The notes below the pieces were generated by a model, which ran no database searches, was not told the origin of the DNA, and saw nothing but the letters and a program-made list of their open reading frames with translations. Source: Oscillospiraceae bacterium (GTDB lineage: Bacteria; Bacillota; Clostridia; Oscillospirales; Acutalibacteraceae). Taken from it: 7,254 bases of DNA. Position numbers and translations under genes: made by a program. This document shows positions 1-6,183 of this stretch, one piece after another (position 1 is the stretch's first letter; each line of letters starts with the position of its first letter). The DNA lies in NCBI GenBank assembly GCA_902782805.1, contig CACZON010000254.1:1-7254 (forward strand), in the 5' to 3' direction.

Positions 1-652
1 CGCGGTCGTTCAACCGCGCCATGGCCTGCCTCAGCGACAGATCCCGCACCCAGTCCTCCACCTCCACGCGGTCGTCCCTCACCTGATCCATCACGCAGAT
101 CGGCTCGCCGCCGTCGGAATAGATCGGCTCATAGAGCGAGACCGGCTCGACGATCGCTTCGAGCGCGAGCACGACCTCCTCGCGCGCAATCCGCAGGGCT
201 TTTGCGATCTCGCCGACGCTCGCCTCACGGCCTTTTTCGGCGGTAAGCTTCTCCTTGACCTGCATCGCCTTATAGGCGATATCCCTCAGCGAACGGCTGA
301 CGCGCACGGAATTGTTGTCGCGCAGATAGCGGCGGATCTCGCCGATGATCATCGGCACCCCGTAGGTGGAAAACCGCACCTTCTGGGAAAGATCGAAATG
401 ATCGATCGCCTTGATCAGGCCGATCACGCCGACCTGGAAGAGATCGTCGGGATTTTCGCCGCGGTTCGAAAAGCGCTGAACGACGCTCAGAACGAGACGC
501 AGGTTGCCGCGGATCAGATCCTCGCGAGCTTTTTTCGCCTCCTTCGGCGGCGCATCGTGCATGATTTTGAGCAGGCGCGTCTTCTCGCTTTCGCTCATCA
601 CCTCGAGATTTGCGGTGTTGACGCCGCAGACTTCTACTTTATGATACTGCAT
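1..652 (-). CDS. sigG: RNA polymerase sporulation sigma factor SigG (3' end outside window)
   Basis: Sigma-G directs late gene expression in the forespore after engulfment (spore coat-independent protection, SASPs, germination proteins). The visible 217 residues start MQYHKVEVCGVNT, matching the characteristic SigG N-terminus (KVEICGV in Bacillus subtilis, from memory). Region 2 follows at about residues 50-113, with NLRLVLSVVQRF, DDLFQVGVIGLIKAID, FSTYGVPMIIGEIRRYL and RDNNSVRVSRSLRDIAYKA, close to textbook SigG. Region 3 (about 135-185) includes EPVSLYEPIYSDGGEPI. The frame runs off at base 1 inside LNDR, so region 4.2 (about 40 residues of a roughly 260-residue protein) is missing only because of the window edge. 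The ATG at 652 is preceded by AAGGAGG six bases upstream. The gene follows sigE by 63 bp and has its own sigma-F-like promoter. Position 48 is Arg where B. subtilis SigG has Asn45. Confidence 0.97.
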   Translation of the reverse strand, partial: MQYHKVEVCGVNTANLEVMSESEKTRLLKIMHDAPPKEAKKAREDLIRGNLRLVLSVVQRFSNRGENPDDLFQVGVIGLIKAIDHFDLSQKVRFSTYGVPMIIGEIRRYLRDNNSVRVSRSLRDIAYKAMQVKEKLTAEKGREASVGEIAKALRIAREEVVLALEAIVEPVSLYEPIYSDGGEPICVMDQVRDDRVEVEDWVRDLSLRQAMARLNDR

Positions 653-675
653 CAAACCCCTCCTTCGGTATCGAT

Positions 676-705
676 AAGTATTCCCGGATAAGGAAAGGCT
701 GATGC
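676..705 (-). promoter_or_regulatory. Sigma-F type promoter for sigG
   Basis: On the minus strand, GCATC (705-701) is followed after exactly 15 bases by GGGAATACTT (685-676). From memory the sigma-F consensus is GYWTA, 15 bases, GGNNANAMTW; the -10 matches at every defined position and the -35 at four of five. Transcription would start near 669, giving a leader of about 17 bases that contains AAGGAGG (665-659) and the SigG ATG. In B. subtilis sigG is known to be switched on by sigma-F, so place, spacing and biology agree. Sigma-G recognises a similar motif, so autoregulation from the same site is possible. The match is visual, not from a scoring matrix. Confidence 0.75.
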
Positions 706-715
706 GGAAAAACGG

Positions 716-1420
716 TTAAATCGTTTCCTTCAGCTGGGATCGCAGCCGCTCGAGGATGCGTTTTTCGAGCCGCGATATGTAGGATTGAGAGATGCCGAGC
801 AGATCGGCAACCTCTTTCTGCGTGTGATCCTTTTCGCCGCGCAGACCGAAGCGCATCTCCATGATCTTTTTCTCCCGCGGCGGGAGGCGTTCGACCGCTT
901 CGAGCACGAGCTTTTCCTCCTGCTCCTGCTCAAGCGCGGCGCTGACCAAATCGCTCTCGCTGCCGAGGACGTCGGAGAGCAGCAGCTCGTTGCCGTCCCA
1001 ATCGGCGCTGAGCGGATCGTCGATCGAAATCTCGTTTCTGCGCTGGGCGCGCTTTCGAAGATGCATCAGGATCTCGTTCTCGATACAGCGCGAAGCGTAG
1101 GTCGCAAGCTTGATATTCCGCTCCGGACGGAAGGTGTTGACAGCTTTGATCAGGCCGATCGTCCCGATCGAAACGAGATCCTCGATCCCGCAGCCGGAGG
1201 ATTCGAACTTTTTGGCGATATAGACCACCAGCCGGAGGTTGTGGGTGATCAGCGCCTCGCGCGAGCGTTCGTCGCCGGAGAGCAGCTTTTCCATCACCTT
1301 CTGCTCCTCCTCCTGCGAAAGCGGCGGCGGGAGCGTCTCCGGCCCGTTGATATAAAAGACCTTTTCCGTAAAATAGCGCTTGATTGCGCCGCGCAGCTTT
1401 TTGAACCAGGCTCCCGTCAT
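716..1420 (-). CDS. sigE: Pro-sigma-E, mother-cell sporulation sigma factor
   Basis: Sigma-E is the first mother-cell-specific sigma factor of sporulation. It is made as an inactive precursor, held at the membrane by an N-terminal pro-sequence, and cut by SpoIIGA. The 234 residues (239 in B. subtilis) begin with a basic, aromatic pro-sequence (about 1-22, with WFKKLRGAIKRYF) followed by VFYINGPETLPPPLS, equivalent to the processing-site region of known pro-SigE. Region 2 spans about 61-125 (NLRLVVYIAKKF, IEDLVSIGTIGLIKAVNTF, KLATYASRCIENEILMHLR). ISIDDPLSADWDGNELLLSD (131-150) is highly typical of SigE. Region 4 with its helix-turn-helix is about 170-228 (TQKEVADLLGISQSYISRLE). The start lies 6 bp after the spoIIGA stop, with GGAG inside the end of spoIIGA, so the two are an operon and probably translationally coupled. 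No key residue appears missing. Cleavage position is inferred by similarity. Confidence 0.97.
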   Translation of the reverse strand: MTGAWFKKLRGAIKRYFTEKVFYINGPETLPPPLSQEEEQKVMEKLLSGDERSREALITHNLRLVVYIAKKFESSGCGIEDLVSIGTIGLIKAVNTFRPERNIKLATYASRCIENEILMHLRKRAQRRNEISIDDPLSADWDGNELLLSDVLGSESDLVSAALEQEQEEKLVLEAVERLPPREKKIMEMRFGLRGEKDHTQKEVADLLGISQSYISRLEKRILERLRSQLKETI

Positions 1421-1426
1421 CGTTCT

Positions 1427-2254
1427 TCACTCCGTTCTCTCTTCGATCAGTTCCGGGGAAACGAGCGCTTCAAAATCGCCTTCGCCGAATTTTCCCGGAT
1501 AAAAGGCAAGGCAGCAATCGCGGCGGATCAGCTCCCGGCCGCCGAGGCAAAACCGGACCTGCGGCGGGCAGAAGCCTTCGAGAACGCCCTCGCCGGAAAG
1601 GTCAGCGTACGGGATCAGCCGCAGCGACGTTTCCGGGACCGACGCGCGCAGCGCGCCGCTTCCTTCTCCGAGCACGGCCACGGGGAACCCGGAAAACGGC
1701 TCCCGCAGCGCACAGCCGGTATCGATCTTCCCGCGGAAGCGGTATTCCCGCCCGCCGTATTCCACCTTCAGCTCGCAGAAGCGCGTTTTCGTCAGCCGCC
1801 TGCCGCTGAGGTGCGTGATCAGCGAAATCAGCCCGTAGGCGCCGACTGTCATGCAGAACAGCGCGAGCGGCGAAAGCGAAAAATAGACGACGCCGTTGCG
1901 GATCCGCAGCGCGCCGGGCATCAGAAAGGTGTAAAAGGCGAGCATCACGCCGGCATAGGAAAAATTCATCAGATAAAACGCCGCAAAGATTTTCAGCAGC
2001 TTTGCCGCGCTCAGCGGCAGAAACGCCGCCGCGACCGTTCCCGCCGCGAGCGCAACGCCGCAGAATGCGGAGACGATCCGCCCTGCGCGCAGAAAAAACA
2101 GCGCGCAGGCCCCCGCCGCGCCGGACGCGGCGCCCAGAATCAGGCGCAGGCGCCCGGTCGAAAGATGAAAAAAACGCCGCACGCCGAGCAGCAGGAAATA
2201 ATCGACGAAGAGATTGACGCAGAACAGCACGTCGAGATATACCCGCGTTTTCAT
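1427..2254 (-). CDS. spoIIGA: Sigma-E processing peptidase SpoIIGA
   Basis: SpoIIGA is the septal-membrane aspartic protease of the mother cell that removes the pro-sequence of SigE when it senses the forespore signal SpoIIR. The protein has 275 residues (309 in B. subtilis). The N-terminal half is hydrophobic, with about five membrane segments (roughly 5-26, 36-55, 60-80, 87-112 and 128-150). It starts MKTRVYLDVLFCVNLFVDYF, typical of the family. The C-terminal half has the protease signature KIDTGCALREPFSG with the catalytic Asp at 178 in a DTG motif, and a later RLIPYADL block (212-219) that is also conserved. The family is known to act as a dimer, each chain giving one Asp. The start at 2254 has AGGAGG seven bases upstream. 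It is the first gene of the spoIIGA-sigE unit. The N-terminal half is very GC-rich and Ala-rich, but the frame is intact. Confidence 0.95.
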   Translation of the reverse strand: MKTRVYLDVLFCVNLFVDYFLLLGVRRFFHLSTGRLRLILGAASGAAGACALFFLRAGRIVSAFCGVALAAGTVAAAFLPLSAAKLLKIFAAFYLMNFSYAGVMLAFYTFLMPGALRIRNGVVYFSLSPLALFCMTVGAYGLISLITHLSGRRLTKTRFCELKVEYGGREYRFRGKIDTGCALREPFSGFPVAVLGEGSGALRASVPETSLRLIPYADLSGEGVLEGFCPPQVRFCLGGRELIRRDCCLAFYPGKFGEGDFEALVSPELIEERTE

Positions 2255-2261
2255 CTCCCCG

Positions 2262-2320
2262 CCTCCTCACAAACACAGTATATCCGCGTTTTTGCGAAAA
2301 AAAGCGCGAAACGGGGCGAA
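2262..2320 (-). promoter_or_regulatory. Candidate spoIIGA-sigE promoter with possible Spo0A-like repeats
   Basis: The minus strand has TATACT (2282-2277), a good -10, followed by a short leader carrying AGGAGG (2267-2262). No recognisable -35 lies 16-18 or 22 bases upstream, as expected for an activator-dependent promoter; the B. subtilis spoIIG promoter is a sigma-A promoter driven by Spo0A~P. Upstream, GCGAA occurs three times on the plus strand, at 2294, 2306 and 2316, spaced 12 and 10 bp, about one helical turn. Two of these match the 0A box TGNCGAA at 6 of 7 positions (TTGCGAA 2292-2298, GGGCGAA 2314-2320). CGAA is common in this DNA, so the Spo0A part is only a suggestion; the -10 is more credible. 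Confidence 0.4.
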
Positions 2321-2352
2321 GGGAGAAATTCTTTCGGCCGAAGATCGAGTCC

Positions 2353-2381
2353 GTTTTATCGTACAGGCGATCCGGTAGAAT
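2353..2381 (+). promoter_or_regulatory. Weak candidate promoter for the HIRAN gene
   Basis: TAGAAT (2376-2381) is an acceptable sigma-A -10 and lies 32 bases before the start codon. The hexamer 17 bases upstream is GTTTTA (2353-2358), a poor -35. The preceding GTAGAAT also resembles a sigma-H -10 (RNNGAAT), but no sigma-H -35 (AGGA-like) is at the right distance. This is the best candidate in the divergent region, not a firm assignment. Confidence 0.25.
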
Positions 2382-2400
2382 CTACTTGTAAAAAACGCAA

Positions 2401-2406
2401 AGGAGG
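2401..2406 (+). promoter_or_regulatory. Ribosome binding site deciding the HIRAN start
   Basis: A perfect AGGAGG ends seven bases before the ATG at 2414. It settles the start of a gene whose reading frame stays open for more than 1,600 bases upstream, through the antisense of sigE and spoIIGA. Confidence 0.85.
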
Positions 2407-2413
2407 CAATAAG

Positions 2414-2767
2414 ATGAACCGGATTTATTTTACGATCGCAGGCGTCAGCCACTACTTCGGCTCCGATTTTATGGAACCGAAGATGAAGGTCCGGCTTCTC
2501 AAGGAGGCGGACAACGAGTTCGACCGCGAAGCGATCCGCGTGGAAATGGATGGGCTCGGCCTCGTGGGCTACGTTGCCAACAGCCCCTATACCACGCTCG
2601 GGCAAAGCTTTTCCGCCGGCCGGCTCTACGATAAGATCGGAGAACAAACGCAGGGAGAGATCCTCTACGTGCTCAATCAGGGCGTTCTTTGCTTTCTCGA
2701 AGGCGGTCCCGAAAGCTGCGACGAATGCGAAGAACCCGAAGAAGATGATGATGACGTCATCTCCTGA
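2414..2767 (+). CDS. Stand-alone HIRAN-domain protein
   Basis: This 117-residue protein consists of almost nothing but a HIRAN domain (about 3-75) and an acidic tail. Typical HIRAN blocks are visible: YFTIAGVSHYFGSDF near the start, LLKEADNEFDREAIRV (about 28-43), then GLVGYVANSPYTTLGQS (about 48-64). GRLYDKI and GEILYVLNQGVLCFL follow. The last 19 residues are acidic and include CDEC and EEPEEDDDD. HIRAN domains are known from the Rad5/HLTF helicases, where the HLTF domain binds 3' ends of single-stranded DNA; small bacterial HIRAN proteins have no established role that I know of. No signal peptide or membrane segment is present, so it is likely cytoplasmic. The gene diverges from spoIIGA and is followed by a strong terminator 19 bases after its stop, so it is a one-gene transcript. 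Domain call is by motif recognition; DNA binding is inference. Confidence 0.88.
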   Translation: MNRIYFTIAGVSHYFGSDFMEPKMKVRLLKEADNEFDREAIRVEMDGLGLVGYVANSPYTTLGQSFSAGRLYDKIGEQTQGEILYVLNQGVLCFLEGGPESCDECEEPEEDDDDVIS

Positions 2768-2786
2768 ACGCTGCGTTCAAAAATGA

Positions 2787-2814
2787 AAAAAGCACCCGTT
2801 TCCGGGTGCTTTTT
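2787..2814. terminator. Bidirectional intrinsic terminator
   Basis: AGCACCCG (2791-2798) and CGGGTGCT (2803-2810) form a perfect stem with loop TTTC, extended to 12 bp by A/T pairs (2787-2790 with 2811-2814). On the plus strand the stem ends in a T run and closes the HIRAN gene; on the minus strand it also ends in a T run and closes the ABC-HMA operon, whose last stop codon is at 2839-2837. The dyad and both T tracts are directly visible. Confidence 0.92.
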
Positions 2815-2836
2815 CGTTTAGGATCCGGTTTTGCGT

Positions 2837-3085
2837 TTACCGGAAGAGTCCGCGTTTTTCGTACGGTTCCGACGAAACCGAGACGAACGTATAGCCGGTG
2901 TCGCCGATCGCTTTTTTCAGCAATTCCCCGTCGGCCTCCCGCTCCAGGAGGAACTTCGCTTCGCCGCGCTTGCTCGAAGCCGAAACCTTTTTCGCCCCGG
3001 GAAACGCGCGCCGGATCGTATCGCAGATGTGCGCCTCGCACATCCCGCACATCATGCCGTCGATTTTTACAGTGATCTGATTCAT
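2837..3085 (-). CDS. Small heavy-metal-associated (HMA) domain protein
   Basis: This 82-residue protein is a single HMA (ferredoxin-like) domain, the fold of copper chaperones (CopZ/Atx1) and of the N-termini of metal-pumping P-type ATPases. The metal site GMMCGMCEAHI (residues 10-20) holds Cys13 and Cys16 in the MxCxxC pattern, with extra Met residues and His19. The rest fits the fold: IRRAFPGAKKVSAS, a mid-region strand AKFLLE, and LLKKAIGDTGYTFVSV at the C-terminus. The tail EPYEKRGLFR resembles a subfamily I recall from Clostridia. It has no signal peptide and is likely cytoplasmic. Its ATG lies 9 bases after the permease stop, and GAGAGG overlaps that stop (TGAGAGG), indicating translational coupling. 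Metal binding is well supported by the motif; which metal and which partner are unknown. It is probably the last gene of the ABC operon. Confidence 0.9.
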   Translation of the reverse strand: MNQITVKIDGMMCGMCEAHICDTIRRAFPGAKKVSASSKRGEAKFLLEREADGELLKKAIGDTGYTFVSVSSEPYEKRGLFR

Positions 3086-3094
3086 GTTAACCTC

Positions 3095-5488
3095 TCATTC
3101 CGCGTTTTTGAGCGCTTCGACCATATCGATTTTCCGATTCTTCCGCGCGACCATCCAGTCGACGAACAGCGAAACGCCGAACGTAAGCAGGATGGAAACG
3201 GTATACGTAAGCGGCCCGAGCATCAGCTTCAATTCATATTCGGAGGCAAGCGCCGAAAGCATCCACTCAAGCGTTCCCAGGCCCGCCGGGAGCCCGAGCA
3301 GAACGCCGATCACGGTCAGCCAGACGTTCTGGGAAATCAGCAGACGGCCGATCTTTTTGCTCCGGAAGCCGAGCACCTTGAGCGTTGCGAGCTCTCTGGA
3401 GCGCTCCACGTAGCTCATGACGCCGAGGTTGTAGAGGACCACGATGCCGAGGATCACGGCGGCGATCACGAGGATCACGACCATCCCGTCCATGATTTCA
3501 ACGAAGCTTGCAAAGCTGTCCATCAGCTGCCGTTTGTCCTGCCTGCCGGAAATCAGCGGCGAGGAGGGGATCTCGTCGGAGCGCTTTTCCGTATAAATCG
3601 CGGAAACGCTGGGGGAAATCCCGAGCTTCTGCGCGAGCCGGTCGGTCATCGTAACGCTTTCGGTCATGATGGAGCGGTTGTAGCCGTTTACCTTCACGCG
3701 GTACGTCTCTTCTCCGCCGTAGGGCGAAAACTCGATGTATTCCCCGATCTTCGCCCGGTCGGAAAGGCGCAGGCAGAGGTACACGCCGTCGTCCCCAAGG
3801 TCGATTTCCCGGTTGTCCTGATCGATCACGCTGATTCTGCCTTTATCGTTCTGAACGATATCGAGCGTCGCCGTGTAGCCGTCGATGCTGATGCCCGAAT
3901 AGCTCTCCCAGTCGGCGTCGAGCGCTTCGATCAGCGCCGCCGCTTCTTCGACCTGCGTGCCCTCAACGAGGTTGACCTTCGTTGCGTAGTGAGAAATGCC
4001 GTTGTCGAGCAGATCGAGGAAGCCCGCCATCGTATCGCGCATACCGAGCCCGCCCACAAGCAGGATCATGCAGCCGATGATCCCGATGAGCGTCATGGCA
4101 AAGCGGCTCTTGTGCCGCATCAGATCCCGCAGATTCCATTTCGTCGCGAAACTCGTTTTTCGAAAGAGCGGGAGCTTTTCGAGCAGCGACTGCTTAACGT
4201 TCTTCGGCGTATAGGGGCGCAGCGCTTCGGCGGCGGTCCCCATAAGCTGCACCCGCACCGAAAGGTAGCTGATCAACGCGAGCAGCAGGACCGTTCCGGC
4301 GATGACCGGGTAACAGAACGCGGGCGTCGCCGTGCTCCAATCGGGCATATCGAAATAGGTCCCCATCATCCCGTCTTCGCTCATGACCATTTTGCAGACG
4401 AAATAGCCGAGCACCGCGCCGAGCGCGGAACCGACCACTCCGATGAACAGTCCGTAGGACGAATAATGGAGCAGGATTTTCCGGTTCCGGAAGCCGAGCG
4501 CCTTTAAAACGCCGATCTGCGTTTTTTCCTTGGTGGCGATGCGGTGCATCGTGGTCACCATTGTCAGAACGGCAATCGCGAGGAACAGAACCGGCAGGAT
4601 CGAGCCCATCGCCTTACCCTCGGTCGCTTCGCCCATCGCCTCTTTATAAACGGCGTGGTCCTCTTTCGATACGACCATCAGCGTTCTGCCGAGCGCCTCC
4701 TTCACGGCGTCTTCCAGCGCTGCTTTCTCCATGCCGGAGCGCAGGAGGATCTGCGAAAAGACTTTGTCCTTCGCCGCTTCGATCATTTCCTCCGTCACGG
4801 CCGATTCCGCCTGCTCCTTTGCAGCGTCCTTGGGAAGGCCCGCTTTTTCGAGCTCTTCGGAAACGGTCCGCGCGGCCTTCTCCCTTAAAACGTCACTGAG
4901 CTTTGCGGGAGAGAGAAACGCGTAGCCGAACGTTGTAAAATCGGGCATGACCTGGTTGCTGTCGGCAAGGCAGATCATGTGCTCGCCGGCCTTGATCAGC
5001 CCGACGACCTCACATTCGATCTCGGTCCCCTGGAATTCCAGCGTCAGCGTATCGCCGAGCGAGACGCCGTTCAATTTTGCGAATTTGTCCGAAAGCCAGA
5101 TGCCGTCTCCCGCATCGTCGTATTCCCGGCCGTCCGTCAGCACGAACGTCGAGACGGTGTAATTCTCCGAAACGTCGACCGCGAGCGCCTTTTTTTCGTC
5201 CCCTTTGAGATCGAGGTTGACGGAAAGGAACCGCGTTGCCGCATCGATCCCTTCGATCGACGCGATCTTCTCAAGATCGTCCTGCGTAAAGCCGGTTTCG
5301 GAGTAGAGCCGGAAATCGGCGTATTTCGTATCTTCGAAGAAGCGCGAAACGTCGTATTCAATGGTCTTCCATTCCATGTTGAAGCCGAGGAAGATGCCGA
5401 TCCCCAGCGTCATCATGAGGAGCATGGAAACAAACTGTGCCTTGTAGCTCCACGCGGTGCGGAGCAGTTTTTTCAGCAGGATCACCAT
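3095..5488 (-). CDS. ABC transporter permease with two FtsX modules (MacB/LolE-like)
   Basis: A 797-residue inner-membrane permease of the FtsX-like (type VII, MacB/Lol/BceB) group, partner of the ATPase encoded just upstream. About eight membrane segments can be seen: 17-37, 296-316, 343-366, 390-412, 462-482, 666-690, 719-742 and 756-780. Each FtsX module carries the cytoplasmic coupling stretch after its first helix: EKTQIGVLKALGFRNRKI (321-338) and RSRELATLKVLGFRSKKI (696-713). Two external domains separate them: about 38-295 (MacB-like periplasmic core, plus a charged helical part at about 205-285) and about 483-665. The start overlaps the ATPase stop by 7 bases (ATGGTGA). A GTG one codon later (5485) is equally possible; GAGGTGG upstream fits either. 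This family often works as mechanotransmitters or exporters of lipids, peptides or antibiotics rather than classic importers. Substrate is unknown; the coupled HMA gene hints at a metal link but does not prove it. Confidence 0.93.
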   Translation of the reverse strand: MVILLKKLLRTAWSYKAQFVSMLLMMTLGIGIFLGFNMEWKTIEYDVSRFFEDTKYADFRLYSETGFTQDDLEKIASIEGIDAATRFLSVNLDLKGDEKKALAVDVSENYTVSTFVLTDGREYDDAGDGIWLSDKFAKLNGVSLGDTLTLEFQGTEIECEVVGLIKAGEHMICLADSNQVMPDFTTFGYAFLSPAKLSDVLREKAARTVSEELEKAGLPKDAAKEQAESAVTEEMIEAAKDKVFSQILLRSGMEKAALEDAVKEALGRTLMVVSKEDHAVYKEAMGEATEGKAMGSILPVLFLAIAVLTMVTTMHRIATKEKTQIGVLKALGFRNRKILLHYSSYGLFIGVVGSALGAVLGYFVCKMVMSEDGMMGTYFDMPDWSTATPAFCYPVIAGTVLLLALISYLSVRVQLMGTAAEALRPYTPKNVKQSLLEKLPLFRKTSFATKWNLRDLMRHKSRFAMTLIGIIGCMILLVGGLGMRDTMAGFLDLLDNGISHYATKVNLVEGTQVEEAAALIEALDADWESYSGISIDGYTATLDIVQNDKGRISVIDQDNREIDLGDDGVYLCLRLSDRAKIGEYIEFSPYGGEETYRVKVNGYNRSIMTESVTMTDRLAQKLGISPSVSAIYTEKRSDEIPSSPLISGRQDKRQLMDSFASFVEIMDGMVVILVIAAVILGIVVLYNLGVMSYVERSRELATLKVLGFRSKKIGRLLISQNVWLTVIGVLLGLPAGLGTLEWMLSALASEYELKLMLGPLTYTVSILLTFGVSLFVDWMVARKNRKIDMVEALKNAE

Positions 5489-6183
5489 TCCACCTCGTCA
5501 GCGGAAAGCGGATTTTCCTGCTCCTCAACGGAGCGGATCTTTCCGTTCTTGACACGGATCACAACGTCCGCCATTTTCGCGATGTTCTGGTTGTGCGTAA
5601 CGATCACGATGGTTTTCCCGTCGTTTTTCGCCATATCGAGCAGCAGCTTGAGGACCATGACGCCGGTTTCGGAATCGAGCGCGCCGGTCGGCTCGTCGCA
5701 GAGCAGGATTTTCGGATTCTTGCAGAGCGCGCGGGCAATGGAGATGCGCTGCTGCTCTCCGCCGGACAGCTCGGCGGGGAAATTGTTCAGATGGTCGAGC
5801 AGGCCGACCTTGCCGATCATCTCTTTCGCGTCGTACGCGTTTTTCGAGATTTCCGAAACGAGCTTTACGTTCTCGTAAACGGTCAGCGTCGGGATCAGGT
5901 TGTAGAACTGGAACACGAAGCCGACCGTGGAAGCGCGGTAATCCGCAAGCTCGTTGTCGGTCAGCTTGGAGATATCCGCGCCGCCGACCGTGATCCTGCC
6001 CTCGTTGGGGCTGTCCAGCCCGCCGAGCAGGTTGAGCAGCGTGCTTTTTCCGGCGCCGGACGGGCCGAGGATCACAACGAACTTCCCTTCATCCAGCGTA
6101 AAGCTGACGCGGTCGAGCGCCCGAAGCTCGTGGTCGCCGCTCGTGTAGATTTTCGAAACGTTTTCAAATTGTACAATAGACAT
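5482..6183 (-). CDS. ABC transporter ATP-binding protein, MacB/LolD type
   Basis: A 233-residue ATPase that powers the FtsX-type permease encoded downstream. All nucleotide-binding motifs are intact: Walker A GPSGAGKST (40-48), Q-loop at Gln92 in FQFYNLIPTL, signature LSGGEQQ (139-145), Walker B ILLCDEP (159-165), D-loop GALDSETG (167-174) and switch His197. The pattern VGFVFQFYNLIPTLTVYENV and GEQQRISIARAL is typical of the LolD/MacB (MJ0796-like) group. The start MSIVQFENV at 6183 is chosen because GGAGG lies six bases upstream; a 12-residue upstream extension (MRGAWIHHRRKR) runs through this ribosome site and is not family-like. It is the first gene of a three-gene operon with the permease (7-base overlap) and the HMA protein. 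No convincing promoter was seen in the 134 bp upstream (best AT-rich spot GAGAATAAC near 6228-6236). Confidence 0.95.
   Translation of the reverse strand: MSIVQFENVSKIYTSGDHELRALDRVSFTLDEGKFVVILGPSGAGKSTLLNLLGGLDSPNEGRITVGGADISKLTDNELADYRASTVGFVFQFYNLIPTLTVYENVKLVSEISKNAYDAKEMIGKVGLLDHLNNFPAELSGGEQQRISIARALCKNPKILLCDEPTGALDSETGVMVLKLLLDMAKNDGKTIVIVTHNQNIAKMADVVIRVKNGKIRSVEEQENPLSADEVEW

Noticed and set aside
398..691. A 97-codon plus-strand open frame
   Set aside because: It is antisense to sigG and its composition is that of a complement of the SigG reading frame.
930..2276. Minus-strand open frames overlapping sigE and spoIIGA in another frame (930-1430, 1602-2276)
   Set aside because: Both are out-of-frame readings of well-recognised genes and are Arg/Ala-rich without motifs.
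2267..2647. A 126-codon minus-strand open frame opposite the HIRAN gene
   Set aside because: It is antisense to a gene with clear domain, ribosome site and terminator, and its own product has no recognisable motif.
2750..2761. A perfect 12-bp palindrome GATGACGTCATC at the end of the HIRAN gene
   Set aside because: It falls out of Asp codon repeats (DDDVIS) within the coding sequence; no partner site or regulatory context.
785..2767. A 660-codon plus-strand open frame running into the HIRAN gene
   Set aside because: Its first 1,629 bases are antisense to sigE and spoIIGA, with Arg/Ala/Glu-rich low-quality protein. Only the last 117 codons, behind a perfect AGGAGG, encode a recognisable protein.
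2766..2778. Small hairpin GAACG-CTG-CGTTC just after the HIRAN stop codon
   Set aside because: Stem of only five pairs; the 12-bp terminator directly downstream explains transcript ending.
2831..4507. A 558-codon plus-strand open frame
   Set aside because: It is antisense to the HMA and permease genes, is rich in His, Asp and Arg without domains, and arises from codon bias that removes stops on the opposite strand.
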